DNA from: Dyadobacter arcticus
GTDB taxonomy: Bacteria; Bacteroidota; Bacteroidia; Cytophagales; Spirosomataceae
Reading direction: 5' to 3'
Assembly: GCF_011762185.1 (NCBI RefSeq)
Contig: NZ_JAASQJ010000003.1
Span: 1,178,001 to 1,242,000, forward strand
Length of the DNA stretch: 64,000 bases
Shown here piece after piece: positions 34,406-42,438 of this stretch. Each line of letters begins with the position of its first letter. Position 1 is the first letter of the stretch. The notes under the pieces were generated by a model that had not been told where the DNA came from, did no database searches, and saw only the letters and a program-made list of their open reading frames with translations. The translations under genes were made by a program, and so were the position numbers.

Positions 34406-35902
34406 TTACTTGATGTGGACCAATGATGCGTCAGCGATCAGGATCGGTGCGTCGTAAACAGGTATATTCATGAATGTCAACTTATTTCCGTCCTTTTTCC
34501 ATTGCGATTGTGGTATTTCGTAAATGCTGCCCGTAATGATGTCCACATAAACCGGCTGGGTGATCTGCGCAGTCAAGAATGTAAACGTGATGTTTCTTAA
34601 TCCATTGGTGTTCGCCGGAATGGCCTCGTCCGACCAGATTGTAAAAAGCTGCTTACGGGTTGTCGCATGTTCATATCCGTAAACAGAAATACTCCTGTCC
34701 GTACTTTTAGAGAATTTAATCTCGTCGGCAGCCGTTTTGGCATTGCTGTTGAAAGTCTGGTTCAGGTTTTTAAGGCGGATCAGCGTATCGTCAAAAATGG
34801 CAGCGATATGCTGCATAGCATAGTAAGCCATTTTAGGCCGAATGGCTCTTTTGGACGAATCAGATTCGATCAATCCCTTTACATTCAATTTCTTGATAGG
34901 CCCGGCTGTGACCGCATAATTCATATCGATGATACCCAGAATGCTCGATTCGATATCGTGGCCCAGGTCACCAAGCATTCTTCGGGTATTCCATTTGGCC
35001 TGCGACAGTTCAGTCCAGTCGTAATCGCCCAATGCTCCACGCCCGCCGCCGGAGAATGACGGCGAGCCATTTTCGCCCTGCCGTAATTTCACTAGTGGAG
35101 CGTATTTGTCAAGTACTCGTCTTAATTCGGCAACATGCCCGTAATTGGAGTCAGGATTGTAGACATAGTCGTGGTACGTCATGTTGTCAAAAAGGCCCAT
35201 TTTGCCTTTTACATGAATATATTTAAAAAAAGCATCCGCGTACCTCAGGTCAATGTGCCCCATCGCCAGGCCCGAAATGCGCGCCCCGGGCTGTATCCTT
35301 TTAATGATTTCGGCCGTCCGGATGTTCAGGTCTGCGACTTTTTCGGGTGCATTGATTTCATTGTCGCCAAAGTTCGGCTCGTTCCAGACTTCCCAATCCC
35401 GCACTTTGCCTTTGTAACGCGTCACCAATGCGGCAACCCATTTGTCCCAGGCTTTCAATGCTTCTTCTGAGCTGGGAATACCTGCGCTCAAATTGATACC
35501 TCCACCTCCGGCGTACACCGGATTGCCGTAAGACGTTTCGAGCCAGGGCTGAAAACCACGACTGGCAGCATCGTCGATGATTTTATCCAGCCACGCCCAG
35601 TCGTATTGGCCTTTCACCCGTTCTGTTTTGGCCCATCCGGCCTGCATCCGGAGCCTTTTAATGCCCAGTGGGGCAATGTATTCCTTATACTGCTCATAAT
35701 CGGCCATGTCCCGGTCGAGCGTTTCACAACCCAGTATCCAATTGGAACTAATGATCTCGTTGGTGCTTTTTGCCTTTACCTCTCCGATCTTTTTGAACGA
35801 AATTTGTGCGCCAACTGGCTGATTCTGTGCACGCAGCATGTTAGCTTGCGTACAGATGCTAACCAGGAAGAAGGCACTAATAATTTTAAAGTATTTCATC
35901 AA
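34406..35902 (-). CDS. Secreted GH39-like glycoside hydrolase
   Basis: This 498-residue protein has a signal peptide (ending LRAQ) and a clan GH-A TIM barrel. Acid/base candidate is Glu175 in WEVWNEPN and the nucleophile candidate is Glu277 in LRQGENGSPS. Other barrel text includes PLGIKRLRMQAGWAKTE and WLETSYGNPVYAGGG. A C-terminal beta-sandwich follows (TRKQLFTIWSDEAIP, PVYVDIITGSIYEIP). The barrel and sandwich are clearly related to the C-terminal part of the fusion gene at 38344. Family placement near GH39 is by motif only; release of a uronate or uronate-linked sugar is inferred from its neighbours uxaC and SSS. Confidence 0.8.
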   Translation of the reverse strand: MMKYFKIISAFFLVSICTQANMLRAQNQPVGAQISFKKIGEVKAKSTNEIISSNWILGCETLDRDMADYEQYKEYIAPLGIKRLRMQAGWAKTERVKGQYDWAWLDKIIDDAASRGFQPWLETSYGNPVYAGGGGINLSAGIPSSEEALKAWDKWVAALVTRYKGKVRDWEVWNEPNFGDNEINAPEKVADLNIRTAEIIKRIQPGARISGLAMGHIDLRYADAFFKYIHVKGKMGLFDNMTYHDYVYNPDSNYGHVAELRRVLDKYAPLVKLRQGENGSPSFSGGGRGALGDYDWTELSQAKWNTRRMLGDLGHDIESSILGIIDMNYAVTAGPIKKLNVKGLIESDSSKRAIRPKMAYYAMQHIAAIFDDTLIRLKNLNQTFNSNAKTAADEIKFSKSTDRSISVYGYEHATTRKQLFTIWSDEAIPANTNGLRNITFTFLTAQITQPVYVDIITGSIYEIPQSQWKKDGNKLTFMNIPVYDAPILIADASLVHIK

Positions 35903-35932
35903 ATCGAATTTAAAAACAATAAAGACAAGCCC

Positions 35933-37588
35933 TTACCTTACACTTTTACCGCTGCCACGTCGATAGAAAACGGCTGCCGCACCCAGACAGATTATTCCTG
36001 AGCCAATTGCCAAACGGCCACTGAGGTTACCGGCCGAGGGAACACCCATGAAAATAAACATGGTCCCTGTCACCAAAAACGCAAAGGCATACAACATCAT
36101 TAGTCCGGTCATGACCGGGGACTCGTCGACATCACTCACTTTCGGCGCAGGTTTAGCCAGTTTTTTAAAGAACTCGACTACCCTGACATTGTACTCGCGG
36201 TCTCTGGAAAGTACCAAACCAGACCCGAGAAAGACGGTAATGCAGACGACAATCTCGATAAAGGTGGCCATTTCCCAACTGATCTGGGTATTGAGGTTCA
36301 GAGCAATCCCGGTAGCAATGCCGATCACCAAAGTTGCAATGGCACCCCAGGGTTGCGGCCGCCAGAAAACGATCCCCATGATTACGGGTATAATCATTGG
36401 AATAGAAAAAATGCCCGTCAGATACTGGTTGGCCTTAAATGCGCCTCCAAACTGGCCGACGTAAAGCGCGCCAAACGTAACGACCAGACCTACCGCTAAT
36501 GTCATCAAGCGGGCAACCCAAAGTGTTTCCTTAGGACTGGCATGCTTGCGAAAAAGCCGCTGATAAATGTCGCGGGTAAGAACACTTGCCGTGACATTGT
36601 ACTCGGCACTAAGTACGGACATTGTGGCAGCAAACATTGCCGAAAGCATGAGGCCCATAATCCCTTCCGGTAATAATTTGAGGCAAAGAGCCACATAGGC
36701 CATCTCAGGGTTTTCCAGCTCTGGCAGAATGACCCTCGCCGCTACGGCCGGGAACAGGAATATGACCGGGAAAACCAAAAAGAGCCCTGCGGAAAGCCAA
36801 CCGATCTTTTTCCCGTCCTCCTCTGTTTTGGCACTATAAAACCTTTGAATGAATGTCCAGTTGCCGTTGTATTTGATGATGATCAGAATGTAATAGACGA
36901 AGACGAAGAACGGCGTTCCTTTTTTCCCATTCAAGAACTGCATATTATCCGGGATGACTTCCTGCATATGTGCTATCCCTCCGGCTGCATGATATGCAAG
37001 CGGCACCAGTATCAATGTTGAAAAGAACAAAATCACAAACTGGACGACATCCGTTACAATTACCGCCCAAAAGCCGCCGATCACGGTGTAAATGGCCACC
37101 ACAAGCCCGCAGAAAATGACGGCAGTCTCAAAGGGTATTCCGGAAGCTGCGGTCACAAATATACCGATCGAATAAAGTTTGAGCATATCATCGAGCACTT
37201 TCAGCAACACGCCACTCCATGAGAATATCTGACGGATCGGTGCATTGAAACGCGTTTCCAGATACTCCACCGGACTGATAATCCCGGCTCTTTTCCAAAG
37301 TTTGGCATAGACGAAAACTGCCAGTATAGAAGGAAATATCGTGCTCCAAATGAGCGTGATAGCTACCAAACCATCAGAATACGCTATCCCGGCATAGGCG
37401 ACAAAAACGAACGAACTGAATTTCGTCATGAAATTGCTGATCCCGCCAGCGAGCCACGAAATGCCGCTTCCGCCCTTGAAGTAATCGCCGATATTCTTGA
37501 CGTACCTCCCCAGAAAAATGCCTATCCCCGACATTAAAACCATGTAAATGATGATGGTGATGTAGTCCAGGGTATGGAGTTTGTTCAT
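35933..37588 (-). CDS. Sodium:solute symporter (SSS family), probable uronate importer
   Basis: This 551-residue protein has about 14 membrane helices and the SSS family layout: YITIIIYMVLMSGIGIFLGR at the N-terminus, GGISNFMTKFSSFVFVAYAG, PVEYLETRFNAPIRQIFSWS, and SAMFAATMSVLSAEYNVTAS with the family's conserved serine-rich helix. It would import a sugar or sugar acid with sodium. It lies 30 bp upstream of the GH39-like gene and directly before the uronate isomerase cluster, which supports a uronate substrate. Specificity is inferred from context. Confidence 0.92.
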   Translation of the reverse strand: MNKLHTLDYITIIIYMVLMSGIGIFLGRYVKNIGDYFKGGSGISWLAGGISNFMTKFSSFVFVAYAGIAYSDGLVAITLIWSTIFPSILAVFVYAKLWKRAGIISPVEYLETRFNAPIRQIFSWSGVLLKVLDDMLKLYSIGIFVTAASGIPFETAVIFCGLVVAIYTVIGGFWAVIVTDVVQFVILFFSTLILVPLAYHAAGGIAHMQEVIPDNMQFLNGKKGTPFFVFVYYILIIIKYNGNWTFIQRFYSAKTEEDGKKIGWLSAGLFLVFPVIFLFPAVAARVILPELENPEMAYVALCLKLLPEGIMGLMLSAMFAATMSVLSAEYNVTASVLTRDIYQRLFRKHASPKETLWVARLMTLAVGLVVTFGALYVGQFGGAFKANQYLTGIFSIPMIIPVIMGIVFWRPQPWGAIATLVIGIATGIALNLNTQISWEMATFIEIVVCITVFLGSGLVLSRDREYNVRVVEFFKKLAKPAPKVSDVDESPVMTGLMMLYAFAFLVTGTMFIFMGVPSAGNLSGRLAIGSGIICLGAAAVFYRRGSGKSVR

Positions 37589-37700
37589 GTTAGTTGGTTA
37601 AGGACCATTTAAATACTTAATATTTTAAATTGACCTGCGATTCGTCAATTTGTTATTTCTTAGTAACTTTAATAAGTTGCGTTTAAACTACACTACACTT

Positions 37701-37907
37701 ATGTTGAAGGAACAGGTTATTAATCAAATAGATACCCTTTCGATCGAGGAGCTCATGTTAATATATGGCTACATCGAATTATTAAAAGGTCGCCCACAAC
37801 TGCCTTCGGGAACGAACAAGGCGCATTTGCAAGTAAGAGAAGCCTTAGCTGTTCTGAAAAATGGCCTCTCAAATGACATTCTTGTTTCCCGGGAAGAAAG
37901 GATATGA
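37701..37907 (+). CDS. Small antitoxin-like protein
   Basis: The ATG at 37701 gives 68 residues, MLKEQVINQIDTLSIEELML and on to VLKNGLSNDILVSREERI; the upstream in-frame ATG at 37650 adds residues of poor quality. The pattern (short helical N-terminus, then ILVSREERI near the end) resembles VapB/Phd-like antitoxins that pair with PIN toxins in Bacteroidota. It overlaps the PIN gene by 4 bp (ATGA), as is typical. It is on the strand opposite to the surrounding polysaccharide operon. Confidence 0.75.
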   Translation: MLKEQVINQIDTLSIEELMLIYGYIELLKGRPQLPSGTNKAHLQVREALAVLKNGLSNDILVSREERI

Positions 37908-38347
37908 ATCTTTTCTTTGATACTTCGGCATTGGTTAAATATTATCTTCCAGAAGCGGGTTCGGATAAAGTTGACCAACTTATCGGCTCGACCGAAAATC
38001 ACGTCTGGCTTAGTGAACTGCTCAAAACAGAATTCTATAGTGCCCTTTTTCGCCGCTTTCGTACCGGCGAACTTAGCGCTATCCAAATTCAAAGTGCAAT
38101 AAACGGATTTGAAATTTCGATTCAGCAATTTCATATCCAGCCGCTTAATTCTCTTGTACTTCATGAGTCAGAAAAGTTATTAAAGACAGAAGGAAGAAAG
38201 TATCCGATTCGCACATTGGATGCGTTACATTTTTGTTCATTTCGTTTGCTGGCTGATTCTACATGGGCATTCGTCACAGCTGATACGCCTTTTGCGGGCT
38301 TCGTTTCAGGGTTGGGTTACCATGTTGTCAATCCCCTGACTTCTTAA
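37904..38347 (+). CDS. PIN domain toxin (VapC-like)
   Basis: This 147-residue PIN-domain protein begins MNLFFDTSALVKYYLPEAGS with the first catalytic Asp6, has Glu43 in LKTEFYSALFRR, and later acidic residues in RTLDALHFCS and VTADTPFAG. VapC toxins are ribonucleases that cut specific tRNAs or rRNA. All expected acidic residues are present, so it looks active, unlike the PIN fragment near 22.7 kb. It overlaps the antitoxin gene by 4 bp, and its stop codon overlaps the stop of the convergent fusion gene. Confidence 0.9.
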   Translation: MNLFFDTSALVKYYLPEAGSDKVDQLIGSTENHVWLSELLKTEFYSALFRRFRTGELSAIQIQSAINGFEISIQQFHIQPLNSLVLHESEKLLKTEGRKYPIRTLDALHFCSFRLLADSTWAFVTADTPFAGFVSGLGYHVVNPLTS

Positions 38348-40956
38348 TGGAGTAATGCAGCTTCCGCAATTACCACCGGGTAATCCGGCACCGCTATGCT
38401 TTTAAAGGTCGTCTTTCCGTCTTTTACTGACCAGTTTTCTTTTGGGACCGCATAGGTCTTTCCCGAGATCAGGTCTGCTAGGACGGGCTCCTTGAATTCT
38501 CCCGTAACTGTAATGTCAGCCATTCGGGCGTTGTAATTTTCCGCTGGGCGGGCTTCGCCACTCCACAATGTAAGCAGGTTACTTCCTTTTTTGCTTTTAT
38601 ATTGGAACGCATACAGGTTTTCCTGATTGACCTCCGGATTACCTGGCTGCAACTCCAACTGATCGTCAAAAAGTGAAAACACGTGCTGAGCAGCTTTATA
38701 GGCCATTTTGGGTCGCTCGATGGTTTTGTCAGAATTGGTCTTGAGAATGCCTTTGGTATTGACACCCACCATATGATCACCAGCCGCATAGTGAATGTCG
38801 CTGATCGTGAACAGGTTGGTAGCGATCCCCCGGCCATGGTCGCCGAGCATCCTTCGCAAGTCCCACTTGGCTTGTGTCAGCTCCGTCCAATCCTGATCAC
38901 GCAAGGCGCCGATCGTCACTTCCTTAGGCGTTGAAGGCGCCCCGTTTTCTCCCTGCATAAAAACAATGGAGGGCTTGTAACGCCAAACTAGCTCGCGAAG
39001 CTTTTCTATTTTTGGGTAAGATTCATCTGGATTGTAGGCGTAGCCGTGATAGGTAAGCAGATCGATGTATTGCAGACTGTCGTTCTCTTTCAGGTAGTCC
39101 ATAAATTCCTTCATGAAATCAAGGCGTGTAACGCTCGCCATTCCAAGCGCAATCAACTTGGCTTTTGGCTGGACAGATTTAACGATCCTGGCCGTACGAA
39201 GGTAAAAAGCACCGATTTCGCGACCGGTATGCGTTGGGTTCAGGTCTGGCTCATTCCAAATTTCCCATTCAGGAACCTGATCTTTATAGCGTGTTACAAT
39301 GGCGCGCACCCAATTGTCCCACGCCTGCAATGCCTCCGGCGATGTTGGAATGTGCCCGGCCAACCTGGCATCCCCTCCTCCCTCGTAAATTGGATTACCA
39401 TATGAAAGCTCCACCCACGGAAAGACCCCGCGCGATGCCGCATCCGGGATCACGGCGTCCAGCCATTTAAAATCATAAACTCCTTTGATCTTCTCACACT
39501 TGGACCAACCTCCCTGCAATCGTATACGCTTCGCGCCCAGTGGGCCGAGGTAGGTTTTATAAGATTGATAATCGGTATAATCCCGGTCGAGCGTCTCTCC
39601 GCCGATAGACCAGCTACTTTTCCCGATCTGTTTCGCATCCCGCGTTTTAAGTTGCCCAATAACTTTCCATGGGTACAATGGCGTTGGTTCGCTACCGTCG
39701 ACGGAGGCCATAAAAACGCTTCTGGTGCCATCCGATAAACCATTAAAAACGACATATTTCCCGGTATTGTCCCAAGCCGGATGCGCGTCGATACGGAACT
39801 CGCCCTCCGCTTTGGAAAGAAAAATACCGGCCAGTTTCTCTTCGATGCCCGTTTCTGTGTTGAGCAGACGAATGGGCACCGTTCCGTCGCCGGCGGTTAC
39901 CATTTCGCCCGGGTAGGCATCCGTGACGATGAGTGGCAAGCCTTTCGGGTGATAGGAAGGGTGACCCGAACCCGGCTGAAAGACCGTTTTTAAGTCGGTG
40001 CCGTCGTAGCGGGCAGTGATCAGTTCCAAGCCAGGCTTACCACCGAGTTCGAGGTTCATTGAGATATGATCGCCGTCCGGCATCCAGTTTACATGATGCC
40101 CGCCTTTTGCCCATTGATCGGGTGTAACGGCGGTTTTCAAGTCCGAGCCGTCGGCTTTCATAGTGATCACCGCTCTCTTCCTGGCTCCGCCTCCTACCGG
40201 CGACCATTGAACTGTGGTCAACAGCCGCGTTCCCTGGGGGTTCCATTTAACTTGAAAACAATAATATTCGAAGTCTTGCGGATTGGAAATGGCTATGGAA
40301 GGAACCGACCTGTCATAAATATCCTGGATCGAAACCAGCAGTTTTGACTTACCCGAGTCTGTATCGGTGATGAAAACCCCGTCATCATTTGGAATTCCGA
40401 CATTTCGGGCGGCTAGCTCTTTTGGAATAATCACCCCATATCCGATCTGCGCGTACCTGGATTTGATCAGATTGTGACTGGCCAGCTTTTTCCCGTCGCG
40501 GGAGACCATGAATACCGTTCCGTCCAGCCGCCGGGACACTCCTGTGAGCGGATTCAGTTTGACGGCGAACGCTTTCCAGCTGCTTATATCAACATCATTG
40601 AAATACAATTCCTGATCGCTCGCGCCCCATTGCACCTGGGCTCCCAACTGCATTTCCCAACCCCGCGAGGTAGTCACAACGCGCTCAACGCCGGATTGAA
40701 GGTCAACCAGCACCACCTCACCAGCATCTCCAGGGGCTGGCGTATGATCCTCATAAGGCATGCGGAACAGCGCCATGTATTTCCCGGATGGGCTAATGGG
40801 GGAGGTGTCAAAAAAACGATGGATGATCCTGCTAGAGGCAATTTTCACGACGCCATTGCCTGCTTTTAAGTCTGACATTTGAGCCAGGCTGTCGCATATA
40901 TTTGCCATGGGAAATATTGCCGTCATGATCAGCAACTTGATGTATGAGAATTTCAT
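38344..40956 (-). CDS. Beta-propeller (TolB/oligogalacturonate-lyase-like) fused to GH39-like glycosidase
   Basis: This 870-residue protein has a signal peptide (ending SLAQ). Residues about 43-430 form a TolB/WD40-like propeller (ISPSGKYMALFRMPYED, VLVDLQSGVERVVTTSRG, KWNPQGTRLLTTVQWSP, HPAWDNTGKYVVFNGLSDGT) related to PL22-type oligogalacturonate lyase architecture. Residues about 445-870 are a GH39-like catalytic barrel and C-terminal sandwich, with Glu569 in WEIWNEPDLN and Glu670 in FMQGENGAPS. The C-terminal half is a paralogue of the 34406 gene. The gene follows SusD by 29 bp, so it is part of the main pectin operon. Reaction order and propeller activity are unproven. Confidence 0.85.
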   Translation of the reverse strand: MKFSYIKLLIMTAIFPMANICDSLAQMSDLKAGNGVVKIASSRIIHRFFDTSPISPSGKYMALFRMPYEDHTPAPGDAGEVVLVDLQSGVERVVTTSRGWEMQLGAQVQWGASDQELYFNDVDISSWKAFAVKLNPLTGVSRRLDGTVFMVSRDGKKLASHNLIKSRYAQIGYGVIIPKELAARNVGIPNDDGVFITDTDSGKSKLLVSIQDIYDRSVPSIAISNPQDFEYYCFQVKWNPQGTRLLTTVQWSPVGGGARKRAVITMKADGSDLKTAVTPDQWAKGGHHVNWMPDGDHISMNLELGGKPGLELITARYDGTDLKTVFQPGSGHPSYHPKGLPLIVTDAYPGEMVTAGDGTVPIRLLNTETGIEEKLAGIFLSKAEGEFRIDAHPAWDNTGKYVVFNGLSDGTRSVFMASVDGSEPTPLYPWKVIGQLKTRDAKQIGKSSWSIGGETLDRDYTDYQSYKTYLGPLGAKRIRLQGGWSKCEKIKGVYDFKWLDAVIPDAASRGVFPWVELSYGNPIYEGGGDARLAGHIPTSPEALQAWDNWVRAIVTRYKDQVPEWEIWNEPDLNPTHTGREIGAFYLRTARIVKSVQPKAKLIALGMASVTRLDFMKEFMDYLKENDSLQYIDLLTYHGYAYNPDESYPKIEKLRELVWRYKPSIVFMQGENGAPSTPKEVTIGALRDQDWTELTQAKWDLRRMLGDHGRGIATNLFTISDIHYAAGDHMVGVNTKGILKTNSDKTIERPKMAYKAAQHVFSLFDDQLELQPGNPEVNQENLYAFQYKSKKGSNLLTLWSGEARPAENYNARMADITVTGEFKEPVLADLISGKTYAVPKENWSVKDGKTTFKSIAVPDYPVVIAEAALLH

Positions 40957-40985
40957 TTGCTATCTTTTATTGTTTTTGAACAGCA

Positions 40986-42428
40986 TTAATATCCCGGGTT
41001 CTGAGTCAGCGTTTTATTCAGTTCAAGCTCGCGCAATGGGACTGGATAGAGCGTTTGGAACGATTTGGCCGGGTAACCCTTTTCGGTCATGACCGGTACG
41101 AACCTGTCTGTCCTTTTCAGATCGAACCAGCGCTGGCTTTCGAATGCGAATTCTACGCGGCGTTCTTTTTCCAAAGCGAGCCGTACGTCTGCTTGTGTGG
41201 TTACTGTCAGCGCGGTCAACCCTACCCGCTTGCGTATTTGGTTGATCCATGGCAGCGCGGCAGCGGTTTGTGCTTGCTCGTTCAAAGCTTCGGCATACAT
41301 TAGCAGTACGTCGGCATAACGCAGGATGGGATAATCCACGTCCGATTCTCCACGAATGATGCCTGTCTGCTTAAACTTGATCGGGTAAGCCTCGTTAATG
41401 ACCGTGCCGGTTGTATTTGCATAGGATGTGGCAATCGAGGCATTTTTTCGTACATCGCCTGCCTCGTATGCAGCGATCAGATCGGCTGTTGGCTTATTCA
41501 CCCCATCACCGGGCCCGCCCGTCACTCCGAAGTCGGGCGATACTGCGCCAAAAGGTGTCCACAGGGTGTAAAAACCTCCTCCCTGACCGATCTGGCCTGT
41601 TTTATTCTGGACTGCCAGGATTACCTCTTTGTTGTTGGCAAAAGATGTGGACGCTGCAAAAACGTCTGTGTAGTTGAGCAAAAGAGAATACACATTGGCG
41701 TCCACTACTTCTTTCAGCTTGGCAGCTGCCGGCGTATATTTTTTCTGGGTTAATAATACTTTTCCGAGCAAGGTTTTGGCGGCCCATTTGGACGCCCTGC
41801 CAGCATTAGCCGCGGTGATCGTAGTTGGCAGCTTTTCTTCGGCCGCAGCCAGATCGCTTTCAATGAGCGCGTAAACCTCGGTGCCTGGCGAGCGGGCTAT
41901 GTTCGCAGTAGCGTAGGGATCATTGATCTCGCTGGTGACCAACTGAGTATCACCAAAAAGGCGAACCAGGTTAAAGTAGAAGAATGCGCGCAGAAAACGC
42001 GCTTCTCCCTCATATTGGCTTTTTAGTATTGGGTCAATATTTGCTTCACCAATGCGGTCCAGGATCGCATTCGCACGGCCGATTCCCTGATAATGTCCCA
42101 GCCATGCATCGCGGAAATAAGTGTTTGACAGTGAATAGTTAAGGTCGTCGATTTCAAAGCCAATGGCGCTGACCGGCGTGCGGGTGTAGCCATACTCAGT
42201 GTTGTCGGTGGATACTTCCCCCAGCCAGATGAGCGAGCCGCCGCCTGTTCCGTACAGACCGGCATGCTTGAATGTGGCATAAGTACCGACCACGGCGGTA
42301 TTGTAGTCAGCTGCGGTTTTGTAGAAATTGGCCACGGTACGCTCTGTTTCAGGCAGAACCGAGAGGAAATCGCTGCATGCGCTCAGCCAGAAAGCTAGCA
42401 TGGAGAAGCATATCATTTTTGTTTTCAT
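40986..42428 (-). CDS. SusD/RagB family glycan-binding lipoprotein (pectin/uronate locus)
   Basis: The ATG at 42428 gives 480 residues with a lipoprotein signal and Cys18 in LSAC; the upstream in-frame ATG at 42533 overlaps susC. SusD text includes FLSVLPETERTVANFYKTAA, ILRYADVLLMYAEALNEQAQ and the C-terminus LNKTLTQNPGY. It would bind the oligosaccharide at the surface with the adjacent SusC. It lies 10 bp after the susC stop and 29 bp before the propeller-GH fusion. The presence of uxaC, SSS and pectinase-like genes in the same run suggests a uronate-containing glycan. Confidence 0.95.
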   Translation of the reverse strand: MKTKMICFSMLAFWLSACSDFLSVLPETERTVANFYKTAADYNTAVVGTYATFKHAGLYGTGGGSLIWLGEVSTDNTEYGYTRTPVSAIGFEIDDLNYSLSNTYFRDAWLGHYQGIGRANAILDRIGEANIDPILKSQYEGEARFLRAFFYFNLVRLFGDTQLVTSEINDPYATANIARSPGTEVYALIESDLAAAEEKLPTTITAANAGRASKWAAKTLLGKVLLTQKKYTPAAAKLKEVVDANVYSLLLNYTDVFAASTSFANNKEVILAVQNKTGQIGQGGGFYTLWTPFGAVSPDFGVTGGPGDGVNKPTADLIAAYEAGDVRKNASIATSYANTTGTVINEAYPIKFKQTGIIRGESDVDYPILRYADVLLMYAEALNEQAQTAAALPWINQIRKRVGLTALTVTTQADVRLALEKERRVEFAFESQRWFDLKRTDRFVPVMTEKGYPAKSFQTLYPVPLRELELNKTLTQNPGY

Positions 42429-42438
42429 GATGATGGTT

